A DNA stretch of 64,000 nt from Streptomyces hygroscopicus (GCA_002021875.1 CP018627.1:868001-932000), one strand, 5' to 3'. Positions 45,301 to 55,647 are shown, counted from the stretch's first letter. Notes: generated by a model from the letters alone, not told the origin. Translations and numbers: made by a program.

Positions 45301-48300
45301 GATCCGGCGCTGTTCGACGCGGCCACCGTGGAGCGGGCGGCGGCCCATCTTCAGACGCTGCTGGCCGGGATCGCGGACGGCGCCGGACGGTCGCTGGACG
45401 AGCTGCCGCTGCTGACGGCGGCGGAGCGCCTCCGGGCGATGGGCGAGTGGAACGCCACCGCCCGGCCGCTGCCGGAGGGCTCGCTGGCCGACCTGTTCGC
45501 CGAGCGGGTCCGCCGTGCCCCGGACGCCGTCGCCGTCACCGACGGCGCCGCCTCGCTCAGCTATGCCCAACTCGACGACTGGGCAGGCCGGTTGGCGGGG
45601 CACCTGGTGCGGTCCGGGCTGCGGCCGGAGGACCGGGTGGCGCTGCTCATGGACCGGTCGGTGGAGCTGGTCGTGGCCGAGCTGGCGGTGGTCAGGGCCG
45701 GTGGGGTGTATGTACCGGTGGATGTCCGCGCCCCGGGCGATCGGCGGCGGACGCTGCTGGACCAGGCGGGCGCCGCGGTCGTGCTGACGCCGGAGGAGGT
45801 GGCCGCCGCGCGGGAGGCCGAGCCGATGGCACACGTGGTGCCGGTGCACCGGGACCAGTTGGCGTATGTGATGTTCACCTCCGGCTCGACCGGTGTGCCC
45901 AAAGCCGTCGGGGTGCGCCATCGCGATGTGGCGGCGCTCGCCCTCGACCGCGCCTTCGCCGGTGGCGGGCACGAGCGGGTGCCACTGCACTCTCCGGTGG
46001 CGTTCGACGCCGCCACCTACGAGATGTGGGTGCCGCTGCTGGGCGGTGGCCGGGTGGTGGTGGCATCGGGCGAGCTGGACGCAGTCGCGGTACGCCGACT
46101 GGTGGCAGCACAGGGGATCACCGGACTCTGGCTGACCGCCGGGCTGTTCCGGCTGCTGGCGCAGGACGCGCCGGACTGCTTCACGGGGCTGCGCGAGGTG
46201 TGGACGGGTGGCGATGTGGTGCCCGCGGCCTCGGTGCGCCGGGTGCTGGAGCGCTGCCCCGGGCTGACCGTGGTGGACGGGTACGGGCCGACCGAGACGA
46301 CGACCTTCGCCACGTCCTTCCCGATGTCCCGCGCCGACGGGGTGCCCGAGGTGGTGCCGATCGGCCGGCCGCTGGACAACATGCGGGTCCACGTCCTGGA
46401 TTCGCGGCTGCGGATCGTGCCGCCGGGGGTGGTCGGGGAGCTTTTCATCGCCGGGGAAGGGGTGGCGCGTGGCTATCTCGGCCGTCCCGGTCCGACCGCC
46501 GCGGCGTTCCTCGCCGATCCGTACGGGCCCGCCGGGGAGCGGATGTACCGCACCGGCGATCTGGCGCGCCGACGGCCGGACGGCACGGTGGAGTTCCTCG
46601 GCCGCGCCGATGATCAGGTCAAGGTCCGTGGCTTCCGGATCGAGCCGGGCGAGGTGGAGGGGGTGCTGGCCGGTCATCCGGAGGTGGCGGATGTCGCCGT
46701 GGTCGCCCAGGACGGCGGTCCCGGTGGCAAGCGGCTGGTGGCCTATGTGGTGGCCGGTGGCGACGAAGCGGTGGACAGTGCGCGGCTGCGGGCGTACGCG
46801 GCGGAGCGGCTCCCGGACTACCTGGTGCCGTCCACCGTCGTCCCGCTGGAGGCACTGCCGCTCGGCCCCACCGGGAAGCTGGACCGCGCGGCGCTGCCCG
46901 CCCCGGGCCCGGACATCCGCCGTACGCCCTACCGCGCACCACGCGAGGGAGCCGAACAGGCCGTGGCGGCGGTGTGGGCCGAGGTGCTGGAGGTGGAACG
47001 GGTCGGCGCCGAAGACAACTTCTTCGAGCTGGGCGGCGACTCGATCCTCTCCATCCGGCTCACCTCCCGGCTGCGGGAGGTGCTCGGGATGGAGCCCTCG
47101 CCCCGCCTGGTGTTCACCCATCCGACCGTCGCCGCTCTGGCCGAGGCGCTCGGTGGCGCGGACGGCCGCGCCGGGGACCGGCCCGCCCCGATCACACCGG
47201 TGGCCCGGGACGGCGAGCTGCCGCTGTCGTATCCGCAGCAACGTCTGTGGTTCCTGGACTCCTTCGCGCCGGACAGCGCCGAGTACATCACCCCGCTGGC
47301 GCTGCGGATGCGCGGAACCCTCGATGTGCACGCGCTCGGGGCGGCGCTGACCGCGCTGGTGGCCCGGCATGAGTCGCTGCGGACCACCTTCGACGCGGTG
47401 GACGGCCGCGGGGTGCAGATCGTGCACGACCCCTGGGAGATCCGGCTCGACCCGTCCGATCTGTCCCACCTCCCCGCCGACGAGCGGGAGGCGGAGCTGG
47501 TGGAGCTGCTGGCGTACGAGCGGGCGCGCCCGTTCGATCTGCGGCGCGGACCGCTGCTGCGGACCGGGCTGATCCGGCTCGGCGCCCAGGAGCACGTACT
47601 GAGCCTGACGCTGCATCACATCATCACGGACGGCTGGTCCACCGGTGTGCTCACCGGCGATCTGCGGGAGCTGTACCGGGCGGCGCTGAGCGGTGAGCCC
47701 GCGGCGTTGCCCCCGCTGCCGGTGCACTACGCGGACTTCGCCGCCTGGCAGCGCGCCGAGCTGACCGCTCCCCGCGCGGATGAGGAACTGGCTTACTGGA
47801 CACGCCAGTTGGCCGGGGTCCCGGCGCTGGAGCTGCCCACCGACCGGCCCCGGCCCGCGGTGCGGACGAAGCACGGCGCGACCGCGGGGTTCACAGTTCC
47901 CGCCGAAGTGAGCCTGCGTCTCAAGGAGTTCGGGCAGGCCCGGGGAACCACCCTGTTCATGACGCTGGTGGCGGCGTCCCAGATCCTGCTGGCCCGCCTG
48001 TCGGGCGGGCGGGACATCGCCGTGGGCACCGTCACCTCGGGGCGGGAGCGCCCCGAGGTGGAGCGGCTGATCGGCTTCTTCGTCAACACCCTGGTGCTGC
48101 GCTCCACAGTCGATCCGCACGCCCGGTTCGGCGACTTCCTGGCCGAGGTGCGCGGCACCGTCCTGGACGCCTTCGCCCATCAGGCGGTGCCGTTCGAGCG
48201 GGTGGTGGACGAGGTGCGGCCGGTCCGGGACACCAGCCGGACACCGCTGTTCCAGGCGATGGTGGTGCTGCAGAACGCCCCTGGCCGGGCGCTGGAGCTG

Positions 48301-51300
48301 CCCGGTCTGGAGCTGGCGGACGTGGAGCTGGACACCGACACCGCCGCCTTCGACCTGACCTTCGAGTTCGCCGAGGCCGAGGGAGGGGTGCTGCGCGGAC
48401 TGATCGGCTACAGCACCGATCTGTTCGACGCCTCGACCGTGGAGCGGATGGGCGGCGCCCTGCGCACGCTGCTCGCCGGGATCGCCGAGGATCCGCGGCG
48501 GCCGGTGGGCGCGCTGCCGCTGACCACCCCGGCCGAGCTGCGGCGCACCCTGGTCGAGTGGAACGACACCCGGCGCGAGGTGGACCGGGCCACGCTGCGC
48601 GAGCTGTTCGAACGGCAGGCGGCCGTCTCCCCGGATGCCACGGCCGTACGGTACGGGAAGGGCGATCTCACCTTCGCCGAGCTGGAGACGGCCGCGAACC
48701 GGTTGGCACACCGGCTGATCGGCCAGGGTGTGGGGCCGGAGCGGCTGGTGGCGCTGGTGCTGCCGCGCTCGGTGGAGATGCTGGTGGCGCAGCTGGCCGT
48801 GGCGAAGGCGGGCGGTGCGTTCCTGCCGGTCGACCCCGGGTATCCCGAGGAGCGGGTGGCGTTCATGCTGCGGGACGCCGCGCCCTCGGTGGTGCTCGAC
48901 GACGCGGCCTCGGTCTGGACCGAGGACGGTCCCGCCGGGCCACCGCCCGGCCGTGGCCTGACGCCGGACCATCCCGCGTATGTCATCTACACCTCCGGAT
49001 CCACCGGTGTGCCCAAGGCGGTCGTGGTCACCCATGCGGGGCTGGCCGGCTTCTCGTCGGCCGCGGCCGCGCACTACGACGTGCGGGCCGGGGACCGGGT
49101 GCTCCAGTTCTCCTCCCCCAGCTTCGACGCCTCCGTCCTGGAGCTGTGCGTCTCGCTGCCCCGTGGCGCGACGCTGGTGATCGGTGACGAGGGCCCGCTG
49201 CTGGGCGAGCGGCTGGCCGAGGTGCTCGGCGGGCAGCGGATCACCCATGCGCTGATCCCCCCGGCCGCGCTGGCCACCGTGCCGGAGGCGGCGTGGCGGG
49301 CGGGGCTGCCGGATCTGCGGACCCTGATCGTCGGCGGCGACGCCTGCTCCGCCGAGCTGGTGGACCGCTGGGCGCCGGGCCGGCGCCTGGTCAACTCCTA
49401 CGGCCCGACGGAGGCCACGGTGGTGAGCACCTGGTCCGGGCCGCTCACGGCGGGGTCGGGGGCGCCGCCGATCGGCCGGCCGATCCCGAACACCCGGGTC
49501 TATGTGCTGGACGAGGCGCTGCGCCCGGTGCCGGTGGGCGTGGCCGGGGAGCTGTATGTGGCGGGCGCGAGTTTGGCGCGCGGCTATCTGGGCCGCCCAG
49601 GGCTGACCGCCGCACGGTTCGTGGCCGATCCGTTCGGCCCGGCGGGCGGCCGGATGTACCGCACCGGCGACGTGGTGCGGTGGACCGGCGACGGTGAGCT
49701 GAGGTTCCTGGGCCGGGCCGATGACCAGGTCAAGGTGCGGGGCTTCCGGATCGAACTCGGCGAGGTGGAGAGCGCGCTGCGGCGCAGTCCTCAGGTGCGG
49801 GAAGCGGTGGTCGCCGTACGGGAGACCGCCCCGACGCCGGAGCAGCCCTCCGGTGGGAAGCGCCTGGTGGGCTATGTCGTCCCGGCGCCGGGCGCCGCGC
49901 CGACCGCCGCCTCGCTGCGCGACGACCTGGGGCGGACCCTGCCGTCCCATATGGTGCCGTCCGCGTTCGCCACCCTGGACGCCCTTCCGCTCACCGCCCA
50001 CGGCAAGGTCGACCGCCGGGCCCTGCCCGATCCGGATCCGGCGCCCGTCACCTCCAGTGCGGGCCATGTCGCCCCGCGCACCCCGATGGAGCACCGGATC
50101 GCGGACATCTGGGCGGATGTGCTCGGTCTGGAACGGGTGGGCGTGGACGACAACTTCTTCGACCTCGGCGGGGATTCCATCCTCAGCATCCAGGTGGTCT
50201 CCCGCGCCCGCCAGGCCGGGCTCCGGCTGACCACCAAGGATCTGTTCGCCCATCAGTCGGTGGCCGCGCTCGCCACCGTGGCCACGGCCGAGCGGGACGA
50301 GGTCCGGGCGGAGCCGGTGACCGGGTCGCTTCCGCTCACCCCGATCCAGCGCTGGTTCTTCGCCACCCACACCGTGAATCCGCGCCACTTCAACCAGTCC
50401 ACCCTGCTGGAGCTGCACCAGGAGCCGGACGAGAAGGCGCTGGAGGGGGCGCTGGCCGCGCTCCTGGTCCACCATGACGCGCTGCGCACCCGGTTCACCG
50501 AGGACGGCGGCGAGTGGCGGAGCCACGTCCCCGAACCGGAGGCCGAGATCGCCGTCCTGGACCGCCACGACCTGTCCGGCCGGCCGGCGCGGGAGGCGGA
50601 CGCGGCGATGGAGAAGGCGGCCGACGCGCTCCACGCGGACTTCGACCTCGGCCGGGGGCCGCTGCTGAAGGCCGCGCTGTTCCGCTTCGGCGAGGGCCGG
50701 CGGCCGTTCCTCTTCCTGACCGCGCACCATCTGGTCATCGACGGGGTGTCCTGGCGGATCCTGCTGGACGATCTGGACATCGCCTATCAGCAGGGCGTAC
50801 GGGGCGAGCCGGTGGACCTCGGCTCCAGGACCACCGCCTTCCGCGACTGGGCGCGGGGGCTCGCCGAACATGTCGCGGGCGGCGCCCTGGACCACGAGGC
50901 CGACCACTGGTGCGGGGCGCTCGACGCCCGGCCGCTGCCGGTCGACCATCAGGTGGCCGCGCCGGGGGCCGAGATCCGTACGGTGCCGGTCGAGCTCGAC
51001 GAGCGGGACACCGAGGCGCTACTGCGCTCGGCGCCCACCGCCTATCGCACCCGGATCAACGATGTGCTGCTCGCCGCCCTCGCGCTGGCGCTGTCCCGCT
51101 GGACGGGCCAGGAGCGGGTCTCCGTGGAGCTGGAGGGCCATGGGCGCGAGGACATCCTGGACGGGGTCGATCTCTCCCGTACGGTGGGCTGGTTCACCAC
51201 CATGTACCCGGTCTCCTTCGACCTGCCGGACATCCCCGAGGGCGGCCCGGCCGACTGGCGCGGTCTGGTCAAGTCGGTCCGGCGGCGGCTGCGGACCGTC

Positions 51301-51666
51301 CCCGGCAACGGCTTCGGTTTCGGGGCGCTACGGGCCTTCGGCCCACCCGCGCTGCGCGAGCGGCTGTCCCGGCACGGCGCCGGGCCGCAGATCGTGTTCA
51401 ACTACCTGGGCCAGTGGGACGCCCGGTCGGCGCGGTCCCAGGGCGGTCTGGTGCACGCCGAGCACGGGTCGTTCGGCCAGGACCACGACCCGCGCGAGGG
51501 CGGCTCCCATCTGCTGGAGGTGGTGGGCGCGGTGCAGGACGGCCGGCTCGGCTTCACCTGGCGCTACCGCCCCGATGTGCACGATAAGGCGACCGTGGAG
51601 GCGGTGGCCGGGGACTTCGCGGCTGCGCTGCGCCGGATCGCCGAGGACTGCCGGGGCGCCGTATGA
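31660..51666 (+). CDS. Nonribosomal peptide synthetase 2, five modules (C-A-T-E / C-A-T / C-A-T-E / C-A-T / C-A-T-E), no thioesterase
   Basis: A 6668-residue enzyme adding residues 6-10. Approximate domains: C6 45-480, A6, T6 Ser1031, E6 1085-1540; C7 1545-2000, A7, T7 Ser2567; C8 2610-3050, A8, T8 Ser3623, E8 3675-4135; C9 4140-4590, A9, T9 Ser5128; C10 5180-5615, A10, T10 Ser6173, E10 6225-6668. C6, C8 and C10 are LCL type and follow modules without epimerase; C7 and C9 are DCL type and follow E6 and E8. The protein ends in E10 with no TE or reductase domain, so release needs a trans enzyme. I start it at ATG 31660, which has AGGAAGGA upstream; a GTG at 31645 overlapping the NRPS 1 stop is the alternative. 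The N-terminal helix [15 protein letters not shown] may be a docking element. Confidence 0.97.
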   Translation: MTSSRNDRASALPEELREALRRRLAGKAGRADAIPRADRARPLPLSFAQERLWFLHTLQPDEAGYNSALALRLTGALDVAALSGALDALVERHEALRTTFDDIDGRPAQVVRPAAPVPLPVADLTGADRGPGALDRLLLAEYARPFDLRTGPPLRALLIRLAEDEHVLLLTAHHIVTDGWSMGVLQDELCALYGVEPGADPLPPVPVQYPDFAVWQRERLSGAALDRQLDYWKGRLDGVVPLELPTDRPRPAAPTSAGAVHEFTVDRATADRLRALAARERTTLFTALVAACQGLFARWSGQDDIAIGTVTSGRGRTELERAVGFFVNTVVLRSAVDTARSYRELLADAGATVLDAFAHDETPYQRLVEAVGARREAGRNPLFDVMVLLHSAPRSAPRLSGPAVASVDVPRRSATFDLSVEFVEDGSDGAELRGLLEYSTELFDAATAERMAGHLLVLLDGVAADPDRPVRELPLLTDGERRRMTAAGRGPALAVEPATFPAMFEAQAARTPGATALVASDATYDFAGLNAAANRLAHHLIAQGVGPERVVGVKLPRTADMVVAILGVLKAGGVYLPLDPELPAERIAFLLADAEPVLMLDEAALRAVPATLPTADPTDADRTAALHPDSAAYVLYTSGSTGRPKGVAVEHRSMVNLLVGHRQGFVAEAGGGPLRAALTASFSFDTSLEGLLLLADGHELHLIDENTRLDPAALVERIAEHRIDFLDLTPSYLRQLLPAGLLDHPRHRPRVLMLGGEALGPSLWRRLADTPGTTAYNFYGPTECTIDALAARIGGAGRPVVGRPLGNLRAHVLDSRLQPVPVGVAGELYLAGEQVARGYRGRPGLTASRFVADPYGPAGSRMYRTGDLARWTAEGELDCLGRADDQVKIRGHRIEPGEIEAALLDLPAVAEAAVVAMTDDRGHARLAAYYVPAPDGEPPASAELRAALGRTLPGHMVPGAFVALDAMPLNASGKLDRRALPAPRLDADRPERATEAPRTETERELARIWAEVLGAQTVGVSDNFFELGGDSILSIQIVARARQAGLALTSRDVFLHQTIAELAAAVTPRSAPGAPADGAVDVAGPAPLTPIQHWFFATHGPLRHFTMSMVLDLPHDLDEGALDAALDAVVVHHPALRTRFVQGDDGGWHQLADDVAGGSLLRHHDLSGLDGAEETAAAEAAAEAARAELDLTKGSLLRGALLRRGAGARPRLFLTAHHLAVDSVSWRILLGDLESAYRQAAAGEPVGLEPASTAFTTWAHRLGERVREGLLDGDLAYWEGVRQAGGADLPVDRPGTATAGSTHTVRVTLEREVTDGLLRRVPGVYRTQINDVLLSALGRVLAGWTGEDRVLVAMEGHGREELDAAVELSRTVGWFTTQYPVALTLPGDGWGAVLRSVKEQLRALPHRGLSYEALAYLSAPGSPARALADAPLPGICFNYHGQWGSGGESGAFTLTGESLGRDLAADEPSVYPLDVSAVVAAGELELTWLFSDRVHDVATVRWLADGMLTALREIVAHCDGPGAGGRTPSDFPLARLDQAALDRLVGDGREIEDVYPLTPLQEGMLFHRLVGGAEDVYLDQAVLTLDGVRDPEAFARAWQKTVDRTPVLRGGVVWEGVERPLQIVRHRAEVPVTHLDWRGLSDERRAAELERFRAEDLALGIDLAAPPLMRLAIARLTDARVALIWTSHHLVLDGWSLAQVFTEVCERYTAATAGHTPALPARRPFRDYLQWLAGQDGQEAERHWRELLAGFTAPTPLPRDRVAVESHRDRSSATVAVALTPEVSEELRRTARGGGLTVNTIVQGAWALLLSRYAGVEDVVFGTTVSGRPAELAGVESMVGMFINTLPTRVRVDAARNTGDWLRELQAAQSASRRHESVSLAQVSGWSELPAGTPLFDSMVAFENYPFDDSSAREAGLRIVEVRSVDATNFGLSLRAHLSDRLGFDLGYDPGLFDARTAAALADRLCLLLTAIAADTDRPLRALPWTTGEERRRILVEWGGGAAPGTPERTLVELFEEQAARTPGAIAVSCAGTSLSYAELDARAGRLAHRLIAEGAGRERYVALALPRSPDMIVAIVAVLKTGAAYLPLDPDQPSGRIARMLADAEPVVLLTTAAHQALLDEDTAVARLCLDDPALIADLERRPATVPAGSGPLPDSPAYAIYTSGSTGVPKGVVIPHANVVRLFSRTHAWFSFDAGDVWTLFHSYAFDFSVWEIWGPLLHGGRLVVVPYAVSRSPEEFLRLLADERVTVLGQTPSAFQGLMRADEENPGPRLALRRVVFGGEALDARRLAGWYARHPDTAPVLVNMYGITETTVHVTYAPLDRATASVAAATGSAIGTGIPDLRVYVLDESLRPVPPGAVGELFVAGAGLARGYLRRPGLTASRFVADPYGPAGSRMYRTGDRARWSADGELEYLGRADDQVKIRGFRIEPGEIEAALVAHPEVGDAVVTVREDQPGIRRLVAYVVAAGAAAPPDAAELREFLQRSLPAQMIPAAFLSLDALPLTANGKLDRGALPAPGPDGFAASAERIAPRTEAERTVARVWAEVLPVEEAGATDDFFALGGDSILAIRVASRLRTAFGADVTPRALFTHTTVAELAAALTVPEERGSADTIPAVPRDGELPLSFAQARLWFLDSFDDGGTEYVTPFALRLRGHLDTAALRTALDGLVARHEPLRTTFAEVDGRGVQRVHDPYPVALPAHDLTARPAADRERELERLLEREGATPFELRTGPLLRASLIRLDAEEHVLTLTMHHIVTDGWSTAVIGADLSELYGAAVMARPPALAPLPLGYADYAAWQRDPLGGAAAVEPQLEYWRARLADLAPLELPTDRPRPAVQTKNGALLEFSLPAGLVARLRAAGRRGDATLFMTLLATCQVLLARWSGQEDIAVGTVTSGRERPELEQLVGMFVNTLVLRTRVDADQPFEELLTRVRGTVLDAFAHQDVPFERIVDALQPERDTSRTPLFQVMVALHNLGAEVPDLPGLTVEAVRVPGRTAGFDLGFDFVEHLGALTGFVEYNTDLFDAATVERMTRQLRLLLEAVAEDPGLRVGELPLLTAGERRTVLVEWNDTALAVADTTFPRLFEEQAARAPGATALVAADATYDFAGLGARANRLAHHLIALGVGPEKVVAVRLPRTADLMVALLAVLKAGGTHLYVDPELPPERARFLLEDAAPEVVLTPDVLRDAPLDGLPDTDPTDADRLSPLLPGHTAYITYTSGSTGRPKGVAVEHRQLVNLCLDHAAELIAPHQAEAGRPLRAALTAAFSFDTSWEGAVFLAAGQEVHLVDDAVRLDPAALVALIDARGVDFVDLTPSYLHELMAAGLFAQGRHRPRIVMVGGEALGTALWRELRAVPGVAAYNFYGPTECTVDAVYGDLAGLGERPLIGRPGRNLRAYVLDGALRPVPPGVPGELHLAGAQVARGYLRRPGLTAGHFVADPYGPPGSRMYRTGDRARWTADGTLEFLGRADEQLKIRGLRIEPGEIEAALLDHPAIQEAVVVAREDTGHRRLVAYLVATGSADSPDPAAVPDPVELRARLKRTLPDYMVPAAFVTLDRMPRTDSGKADRRALPAPPERPEQGSPYVAPRTPAETVLAGVWAEVLGVPQVGVEDNFFALGGDSILSIQIVSRARQAGLTLTSKDVFRHQTVAELGLSVETARRQPLPEPAEAVAGPAPLTPIQHWYLDGRRPGERHHFTMSHRLELTGDLDEAALRQAVDALVAHHAALRTRFLAVDGRWRQEVLPAAPDGVLERHDLSGLDDAARTAAVREATVAAQTGLDIAEGAVLRVLLFTFGPGRPSELLLTAHHLVVDGVSWRVLLGDLETAYRHAAAGGQATLPPASSAFTRWAARLAEHVRSGGLDGDLEYWTGVARSAPAALPVDREGPNTHETAATVTTVLGRAETEALLRQVPGVYRTRINDVLLGALGRSLARWTGGDTVLIGVEGHGREDLFEDLDLSRTVGWFTSEYPLALAVDAEAGWRDTLRSVKEQLRAVPHHGLGYGALRHLAPEGSPAGELRDGPSPQIVFNYHGQWEVAADDGAAPGLYRAALPVTGQEAPPGETRPCLLEVTGAVQDGRLELGWSYPARMYDEATVRRLAGDCLAALKEIVAHCAEPGAGGRTPSDFPLARLDQRQVDLIAGDGGTVEDVYPLTPLQAGMLFHGLVDSGATGGAYFDQIAIRIGGIADPDAFADAWQRVVDRTPVLRSSVRWDGLAEPVQLVHHQAELPTARLDWRGLTPSAREEALGRLLAEDRAAGMALTSAPLSRIAVAGLPDDEVMLVWTSHHLMLDGWSTGQIFAEVCETYAALVAGRTPQPTARRPFRDFLRWLRGQDQERAERHWRGVLAGFGARTPLPYDRPPREAHRTTSTALTRLELTEEVSARLRETARGGGLTVNTVVQGAWALLLSRYGGERDVVFGTTVSGRPEGLPGVETMVGMFINTVPTRAVAEGGREVVEWLRELQEQQSESRRFDFVALPRIQALSALPAGEALFDSMVVFENYPFDEASAAGAGILVQEVRAEDSTSFPLCLRAYLGDRLGFDIAYDPALFDAATVERAAAHLQTLLAGIADGAGRSLDELPLLTAAERLRAMGEWNATARPLPEGSLADLFAERVRRAPDAVAVTDGAASLSYAQLDDWAGRLAGHLVRSGLRPEDRVALLMDRSVELVVAELAVVRAGGVYVPVDVRAPGDRRRTLLDQAGAAVVLTPEEVAAAREAEPMAHVVPVHRDQLAYVMFTSGSTGVPKAVGVRHRDVAALALDRAFAGGGHERVPLHSPVAFDAATYEMWVPLLGGGRVVVASGELDAVAVRRLVAAQGITGLWLTAGLFRLLAQDAPDCFTGLREVWTGGDVVPAASVRRVLERCPGLTVVDGYGPTETTTFATSFPMSRADGVPEVVPIGRPLDNMRVHVLDSRLRIVPPGVVGELFIAGEGVARGYLGRPGPTAAAFLADPYGPAGERMYRTGDLARRRPDGTVEFLGRADDQVKVRGFRIEPGEVEGVLAGHPEVADVAVVAQDGGPGGKRLVAYVVAGGDEAVDSARLRAYAAERLPDYLVPSTVVPLEALPLGPTGKLDRAALPAPGPDIRRTPYRAPREGAEQAVAAVWAEVLEVERVGAEDNFFELGGDSILSIRLTSRLREVLGMEPSPRLVFTHPTVAALAEALGGADGRAGDRPAPITPVARDGELPLSYPQQRLWFLDSFAPDSAEYITPLALRMRGTLDVHALGAALTALVARHESLRTTFDAVDGRGVQIVHDPWEIRLDPSDLSHLPADEREAELVELLAYERARPFDLRRGPLLRTGLIRLGAQEHVLSLTLHHIITDGWSTGVLTGDLRELYRAALSGEPAALPPLPVHYADFAAWQRAELTAPRADEELAYWTRQLAGVPALELPTDRPRPAVRTKHGATAGFTVPAEVSLRLKEFGQARGTTLFMTLVAASQILLARLSGGRDIAVGTVTSGRERPEVERLIGFFVNTLVLRSTVDPHARFGDFLAEVRGTVLDAFAHQAVPFERVVDEVRPVRDTSRTPLFQAMVVLQNAPGRALELPGLELADVELDTDTAAFDLTFEFAEAEGGVLRGLIGYSTDLFDASTVERMGGALRTLLAGIAEDPRRPVGALPLTTPAELRRTLVEWNDTRREVDRATLRELFERQAAVSPDATAVRYGKGDLTFAELETAANRLAHRLIGQGVGPERLVALVLPRSVEMLVAQLAVAKAGGAFLPVDPGYPEERVAFMLRDAAPSVVLDDAASVWTEDGPAGPPPGRGLTPDHPAYVIYTSGSTGVPKAVVVTHAGLAGFSSAAAAHYDVRAGDRVLQFSSPSFDASVLELCVSLPRGATLVIGDEGPLLGERLAEVLGGQRITHALIPPAALATVPEAAWRAGLPDLRTLIVGGDACSAELVDRWAPGRRLVNSYGPTEATVVSTWSGPLTAGSGAPPIGRPIPNTRVYVLDEALRPVPVGVAGELYVAGASLARGYLGRPGLTAARFVADPFGPAGGRMYRTGDVVRWTGDGELRFLGRADDQVKVRGFRIELGEVESALRRSPQVREAVVAVRETAPTPEQPSGGKRLVGYVVPAPGAAPTAASLRDDLGRTLPSHMVPSAFATLDALPLTAHGKVDRRALPDPDPAPVTSSAGHVAPRTPMEHRIADIWADVLGLERVGVDDNFFDLGGDSILSIQVVSRARQAGLRLTTKDLFAHQSVAALATVATAERDEVRAEPVTGSLPLTPIQRWFFATHTVNPRHFNQSTLLELHQEPDEKALEGALAALLVHHDALRTRFTEDGGEWRSHVPEPEAEIAVLDRHDLSGRPAREADAAMEKAADALHADFDLGRGPLLKAALFRFGEGRRPFLFLTAHHLVIDGVSWRILLDDLDIAYQQGVRGEPVDLGSRTTAFRDWARGLAEHVAGGALDHEADHWCGALDARPLPVDHQVAAPGAEIRTVPVELDERDTEALLRSAPTAYRTRINDVLLAALALALSRWTGQERVSVELEGHGREDILDGVDLSRTVGWFTTMYPVSFDLPDIPEGGPADWRGLVKSVRRRLRTVPGNGFGFGALRAFGPPALRERLSRHGAGPQIVFNYLGQWDARSARSQGGLVHAEHGSFGQDHDPREGGSHLLEVVGAVQDGRLGFTWRYRPDVHDKATVEAVAGDFAAALRRIAEDCRGAV
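36310..39504 (+). other. NRPS module 7: C(DCL)-A-T, Thr-like pocket
   Basis: Pocket D-F-W-G-V-G-M-V-H resembles the threonine code DFWNVGMVH but has Gly at position 278 instead of Asn, so Thr or a larger related residue is possible. The YGITE motif replaces YGPTE, as is common in Thr-type A domains. No epimerase follows. Confidence 0.83.
39505..44100 (+). other. NRPS module 8: C(LCL)-A-T-E, predicted D-basic residue
   Basis: Pocket D-T-E-D-M-G-F-V-D differs from module 6 at one residue (Ile to Val), so the same cationic substrate is likely. The epimerase is intact (HHLVVDG, HGLGYG) with the NYHG variant also seen in module 6, suggesting the two modules share ancestry. Confidence 0.84.
44101..47184 (+). 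other. NRPS module 9: C(DCL)-A-T, predicted L-Val
   Basis: Pocket D-A-Y-W-W-G-G-T-F, identical to module 3. Condensation motif HHLMLDG follows an epimerase module, as expected for DCL. No epimerase of its own, so residue 9 stays L. Confidence 0.85.
47185..51666 (+). other. NRPS module 10: C(LCL)-A-T-E, terminal module
   Basis: Pocket D-A-L-L-I-G-S-V-V, identical to module 1. The terminal epimerase (HHLVIDG, EGHGRE, RTVGWFT, NGFGFG, NYLG) makes the C-terminal residue D. Nothing follows it, the arrangement seen in assembly lines released by PBP-type thioesterases. Confidence 0.86.
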
Positions 51667-52919
51667 CCGCGGCCCCGCCGGTGTCCCCGCCGGTTCCCCT
51701 CTCGCGCAACCGGGACTACCGGCTGCTGTGGGGCAGTCAGGCGCTCTCGGAGTTCGGCTTCCACGCGGCGGTGATCGCGTTTCCGCTGCTGGTCCTCGCG
51801 CTCACCGGCTCGGCCGCCGCCTCCGGTCTGGTCATGGGCACCATCGCCGCCGCGCAGATGGTGGTGGGGCTTCCGGCGGGTGTCCTGGTGGACCGCTACG
51901 ACCGCAAGGCCATCATGCTGGGCTGCGAGGCGGCCCAGGCGGTCTCCGCGATCAGCCTGGTGGTCGCCGTGTGGGCCGGTGCGGCCACCGTCTGGCACAT
52001 GGTGGCCGTGGCGGCGGTGTTCGGGGCGAGCGCGGCACTCTTCGAACCGGCGGAGAACGCGTCGCTGCCCGCCCTGGTGGCGGACGACCATCTGCCCACG
52101 GCGGTGGCGATGAACACGGCACGTGCCTCGATGGGCCAGCTGGCGGGCACCGCGACCGGCGGATTCCTCTTCGCCGTGGGGCGGTTCGTCCCCTTCCTGG
52201 TGGACGCCGTGACGCATACGCTCTCCTTCGTCGCGCTGCTCTTCGTCAGGCTGCCCCGGCGCGAACGGCCGCCCGGCGGGGCGGGCCCACTGGGCCGTGA
52301 GGCGCTGGCCGGGCTGCGGTGGGTGTGGCGGGAGCGCCGGATCCGGGTCACCGTGGCGTGCGCGGTGGTGCTCAACCTGTTCTTCAGCGCCTTCTATCTC
52401 GTCGTCATCGTGCTCGCCGAGTCCCGGGGGGTGCCCTCCGGGGAGGTGGGCGTGATGGCGGCCATGCTCGGGGTGGGCGGAGTGGCCGGCGCGCTGGTGG
52501 CGCCCGTGCTGTACCGGCGGCTGGGCTCGTACGGCTCCATCGTCGCGGTGTTCTGGGCCCTGGCCGTGTTCGCCCCGGTCACCGTACTGGTGGACAGCGG
52601 CTATCTGATCGGGGTGCTGTTCGCCCTGATGGCGCTGTTCCCGCCGACGGCCAACACCGCGATCATGACCGATCAGCTCCTGCGCACCCCGGACGAGCTG
52701 CGCGGCAGGCTCACCAGCACACTCGTGCTGGCCTGCGGGGCCGCGGGCGCGGCGGGTCCCGCGCTGGGCGGATCGCTCGCCCAGATCGCGCCGGGCGACC
52801 GGGCGATCCTGCTCTGTGCGGCGGGGATGGCCGCCGCGGCCGTCCTGGCCACCGCCAGCCCGACCCTGCGCACGCTGTCCCGGCGCCATGGGGAGGGGCG
52901 GCCGACCCAACCCGACTGA
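51663..52919 (+). CDS. MFS exporter (EntS-like), probably exports the peptide
   Basis: A 418-residue, 12-helix major facilitator protein of the enterobactin-exporter class. Its start ([17 protein letters not shown]) and the loop [13 protein letters not shown] after helix 2 are characteristic. ATG 51663 overlaps the NRPS 2 stop (ATGA), so it is translated with the synthetase. This coupling makes it the likely exporter and self-resistance pump for the cyclic peptide. Direction of transport is inferred from the family. There is no ABC exporter elsewhere in the cluster. Confidence 0.9.
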   Translation: MTAAPPVSPPVPLSRNRDYRLLWGSQALSEFGFHAAVIAFPLLVLALTGSAAASGLVMGTIAAAQMVVGLPAGVLVDRYDRKAIMLGCEAAQAVSAISLVVAVWAGAATVWHMVAVAAVFGASAALFEPAENASLPALVADDHLPTAVAMNTARASMGQLAGTATGGFLFAVGRFVPFLVDAVTHTLSFVALLFVRLPRRERPPGGAGPLGREALAGLRWVWRERRIRVTVACAVVLNLFFSAFYLVVIVLAESRGVPSGEVGVMAAMLGVGGVAGALVAPVLYRRLGSYGSIVAVFWALAVFAPVTVLVDSGYLIGVLFALMALFPPTANTAIMTDQLLRTPDELRGRLTSTLVLACGAAGAAGPALGGSLAQIAPGDRAILLCAAGMAAAAVLATASPTLRTLSRRHGEGRPTQPD

Positions 52920-52982
52920 CCGCCATCCGTGACGTCACCGACCATCACCAACCTGACCGATCACCGACAGGAGACAACGACC

Positions 52983-53186
52983 ATGGACGACAACGCCCGC
53001 TACCAGGTGCTGCGCAACGACGAGGACCAGTACTCGCTGTGGCCCGCCGACCTCGAGGTGCCCGAGGGCTGGCGCCCCGTCGGCAAGGAGGGCACCAAGG
53101 ACGAGTGCTCCGCGTACGTCGACGAGGTGTGGACCGATATGCGGCCGCGCAGCCTGCGTGAACGCATGGACAACGTGGCCTCCTGA
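52983..53186 (+). CDS. MbtH-like protein, NRPS adenylation-domain chaperone
   Basis: A 67-residue MbtH-family protein, which binds A domains and supports their folding or activity. The three hallmark tryptophans are W20 (YSLWP), W30 (PEGW) and W50 (WTDMRP), and the C-terminal RPRSL is present. ATG 52983 has AGGAG 9 bp upstream, which excludes the longer in-frame start at 52929. It is the last gene of the operon, 63 bp after the exporter, and precedes a strong hairpin. It is the only MbtH gene in the window, so it probably serves all the A domains that need one. Confidence 0.96.
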   Translation: MDDNARYQVLRNDEDQYSLWPADLEVPEGWRPVGKEGTKDECSAYVDEVWTDMRPRSLRERMDNVAS

Positions 53187-53208
53187 CGGGGGCCTCCTGG
53201 GGCGGTGC

Positions 53209-53232
53209 GGCCGGCGCATAACGGCGCCGGCC
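53209..53232 (+). terminator. Strong hairpin terminator after the NRPS operon
   Basis: Perfect 9-bp arms GGCCGGCGC and GCGCCGGCC around a 6-base loop, starting 23 bp after the MbtH stop. There is no T tract. It marks the probable 3' end of the hydrolase-NRPS-exporter-MbtH transcript and separates it from the methyltransferase gene. Confidence 0.7.
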
Positions 53233-53335
53233 GTGACCGGGCCCCTCAACTTCCCCGTACCGGCAGGCGGTTTACCATCCTGGGAACAGTCGGCCGCGGC
53301 GCGAGCGATCGCGCCGGGATACGGAGGAGAACCAC

Positions 53336-54199
53336 GTGACCGCGCAAGGGGTAGCATCCCAGACCGGAAGCGGGCCGGAGCCCCCCAACACCCCTCTCAA
53401 CCAGGGGCGACCGCACAGCGCCCGGATGTACGACTACTTCCTGGGCGGCAAGGACAACTACGTCGCCGACCGTGAGGCCGCGGCCAAGGTGCTCACCCTC
53501 TGGCCGGGTGTCATGATCGCCGCCCGGACCAACCGGGCCTGGATGCACCGCGCGATCCGCTTCCTCGCCGCCGAGCAGGGCATCCGCCAGTTCCTCGACA
53601 TCGGCACCGGCATTCCCACCCGGCCCAATCTGCACGAGGTCGCCCAGGGAATCGCCCCGGACGCCCGGGTCGTCTACGTGGACAACGACCCCATCGTCCT
53701 CGCCCACGCCCAGGCCCTGCTCAAGAGCAGCCCCGAGGGCCGCACCGCCTATGTGCACGGGGACATCACCGAGCCCGGGAACATCCTCGCCTCGCCCGAT
53801 CTCACCGAGGTGCTGGACCTGTCCCGGCCCGTCGCGCTGAGCCTGGTCTCGCTGCTGCACTTCGTGCCCGACGAGTGGGGCCCGTACGAGATCGTCCAGC
53901 GGCTGGTCGACGCGCTCGCCCCCGGCTCCTTTCTGGTGCTGAGCCACATCACCCCGGACTTCGACCCCGAGGCCACCCAGAAGACCGTGCAGGTCTACCG
54001 CAGCGGGGGCATCTCGGGGCAAATCCGTACCAGGGACGAGGTGGAACGCTTCTTCACCGGGCTGGAGCTGGCCGAACCGGGCCTGGAGGTGCCGCACCGG
54101 TGGCGCACCGACCTGGCCGAAACGGACTCCCAGGTGGAGACCGGCGATGTGACCGACGAAGAGGTGTCCTTCTGGGCGGGTGTCGCCCAGAAGTCCTGA
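53336..54199 (+). CDS. SAM-dependent methyltransferase, PF04672 (DUF574) family
   Basis: A 287-residue methyltransferase of the family formerly called DUF574. The N-terminal signature is SARMYDYFLGGKDNYVADRE (about residues 28-47). The SAM-binding glycine motif is LDIGTGIPT (about 87-95), with YVDNDP as the acidic second strand. Actinomycetes carry many paralogues, mostly unstudied and often regulated by development. It could methylate the peptide, but the family is not a usual tailoring enzyme and a terminator separates it from the NRPS operon. GTG 53336 is preceded by GGAGGAG. It converges on the ferredoxin gene with a 21-bp gap. Confidence 0.9.
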   Translation: MTAQGVASQTGSGPEPPNTPLNQGRPHSARMYDYFLGGKDNYVADREAAAKVLTLWPGVMIAARTNRAWMHRAIRFLAAEQGIRQFLDIGTGIPTRPNLHEVAQGIAPDARVVYVDNDPIVLAHAQALLKSSPEGRTAYVHGDITEPGNILASPDLTEVLDLSRPVALSLVSLLHFVPDEWGPYEIVQRLVDALAPGSFLVLSHITPDFDPEATQKTVQVYRSGGISGQIRTRDEVERFFTGLELAEPGLEVPHRWRTDLAETDSQVETGDVTDEEVSFWAGVAQKS

Positions 54200-54220
54200 C
54201 GCGGGGTTTACGGGCAGGGT

Positions 54221-54436
54221 TCAGGGACGCGGTCCGACGGTCGTGGCGTCGTCGCGGATGGTGATCGCCAGCGCGGGACAGGAGTCCGCCGCGTCCAGCA
54301 CCCGCTCCTCCTCCGGGACCTCCTCGTGTCGCGGCCGGGCGTGCTCCTCGTCGAGGACGAACAGGTCGGGGGCGATTCCGGCGCACATGCCGGACGCCAT
54401 GCACCGGCCAGGGTCGATCTCCGCCTTCCAGGTCAT
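54221..54436 (-). CDS. Ferredoxin, partner of the adjacent P450
   Basis: A 71-residue small ferredoxin of the 3Fe-4S type paired with Streptomyces P450s. Cluster cysteines are C11 and C17 (PGRCMASGMC, with Ala or Ser where a fourth Cys would sit in 4Fe-4S proteins) and a distal C-P motif (DSCPALAI). It passes electrons from a ferredoxin reductase, not encoded here, to the P450 encoded just upstream. I start it at ATG 54436; a GTG at 54445 overlapping the P450 stop (GTGA) is equally possible and would couple their translation. Confidence 0.9.
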   Translation of the reverse strand: MTWKAEIDPGRCMASGMCAGIAPDLFVLDEEHARPRHEEVPEEERVLDAADSCPALAITIRDDATTVGPRP

Positions 54437-54441
54437 CCCGC

Positions 54442-55632
54442 TCACCACGCGATCGGCATGACACGGGGCCCGCGGACCAGCATCTGGCCCTTCCACTCCA
54501 CATCCCCGGCCGCCCGCAAATTCGGGAAGCGGGTGATCAGCGCGCCGAGCGCCTCCTGGAGCTCCAGACGGGCCAGCGGCGCGCCCAGGCAGTGGTGCAC
54601 ACCGTGGCCGAAGCCGAGGTGCTGGGCGGCGGGGCGGGCGACGTTCAGGGTGCCCGGCTCGTCGAAGCGCAGCGCGTCGCGGTTGGCCGAGCCCACCGCG
54701 ACCAGCACGGGCTCCCCGGTGCGCACCAGGGTGCCGCCCACCTCGACGTCCTCGGTGGCGTAGCGGGCCTGGGAGGCCGCCATGCCCAGCGGGACGAAGC
54801 GCAGCAGCTCCTCGACGGCACCGTTCAGCAGATCGGGGTTCTCGCGCAGCCGCCGCAGCTCCTGCGGGTGCTCCAGCAGCGTCAGTACGAAGTTGGGGAT
54901 CTGGGTGGCCGTGGTCTCGTGCCCGGCCACCAGGATGGCCACGCACAGATCGACGAGTTCGAGCTCGGACAGCCGGTCGCCCGCGTCCCTCGCCCCGATC
55001 AGCGAGGTCATGATGTCGTCCCGGGGGCTGCTGCGATGGACCTCGATCAGCCCGGCCATATAGGCGCGCAGCTCATCGGTGTTGCGGGAGGACTCCTCCG
55101 CGCTCAGCGAGCTGGTGGACAGCGCGGCGTCGCTCCAGATCCGGAACCTCGGCCGGTCCTCCTCCGGGACGCCGAGCATGGCGCAGATGACCCCGACCGG
55201 AATGGGCAGGGCATAGCGGTCCACGAGATCGGCCGGTGGCCCCGCCGCCTCCAGGTCATCGAGCAGATCATGGGTCAACTGCCGGACCCAGGGGCGGAGT
55301 TTCTCCACCTGGTGAACGGTGAACGCCTTGGCGACGAGGGTGCGCAGCCGGGTGTGGTCGGGCGGGTCCATGGTCAGGATGCCGCTGTCGCGCCGGCCCT
55401 CGGACTGCCGTGGCTCGTCGTGGTGGAGCGCCTCCGCACGGCTGAACCGCCGGTCGCCGAGCACCAGCCGGGCGTCGGCGTACCGCGTGACCAGCCAGGC
55501 GGGCTCGCCGTAGGGCAAGCACACCCGGAGTAATCCCGTGCGGTTCCTGGCCTGTTCGTATGCCTCGCTGAGCGCCAGCCCGTCGGAGGAGTTGAAGGGA
55601 TAGGTGAGGGGTGTCGTCTCCGCTGTGGTCAC
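54442..55632 (-). CDS. Cytochrome P450 monooxygenase
   Basis: A complete 396-residue class I bacterial P450. Landmarks are the oxygen-binding I-helix AGHETT (236-241), E275-x-x-R278, and the haem motif FGHGVHHCLGAPLAR with Cys348 as thiolate ligand. It is followed by its ferredoxin and is divergent from a TetR gene across a perfect palindrome. Its closeness to the NRPS operon makes it a candidate for hydroxylating or cross-linking the peptide, but opposite strand and separate regulation leave this open. Leu34 is encoded by TTA (55531-55533), suggesting bldA-dependent translation, a feature shared with NRPS 1. Confidence 0.95.
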   Translation of the reverse strand: MTTAETTPLTYPFNSSDGLALSEAYEQARNRTGLLRVCLPYGEPAWLVTRYADARLVLGDRRFSRAEALHHDEPRQSEGRRDSGILTMDPPDHTRLRTLVAKAFTVHQVEKLRPWVRQLTHDLLDDLEAAGPPADLVDRYALPIPVGVICAMLGVPEEDRPRFRIWSDAALSTSSLSAEESSRNTDELRAYMAGLIEVHRSSPRDDIMTSLIGARDAGDRLSELELVDLCVAILVAGHETTATQIPNFVLTLLEHPQELRRLRENPDLLNGAVEELLRFVPLGMAASQARYATEDVEVGGTLVRTGEPVLVAVGSANRDALRFDEPGTLNVARPAAQHLGFGHGVHHCLGAPLARLELQEALGALITRFPNLRAAGDVEWKGQMLVRGPRVMPIAW

Positions 55633-55647
55633 CGTGACCTCCCTTGC

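Noticed and set aside
13031..50949. Very long minus-strand open frames opposite the NRPS genes (up to about 3179 codons)
   Set aside because: They mirror the codon structure of the GC-rich NRPS genes, are rich in Arg, Gly, Pro and Ala, and show no domain pattern. They are antisense shadows.
51300..51666. A thioesterase or reductase release domain at the end of NRPS 2
   Set aside because: The C-terminus is plainly an epimerase (NYLG and final helix), with no GxSxG motif or Rossmann motif before the stop.
52929..53186. Longer 85-residue MbtH start
   Set aside because: The MbtH family begins near the second methionine, and the AGGAG site is correctly spaced only for ATG 52983.
53336..54199. 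Methyltransferase as a definite peptide N- or O-methylating tailoring enzyme
   Set aside because: The family is widespread, mostly uncharacterised and often unrelated to clusters, and a terminator separates it from the NRPS operon. The role is left open.
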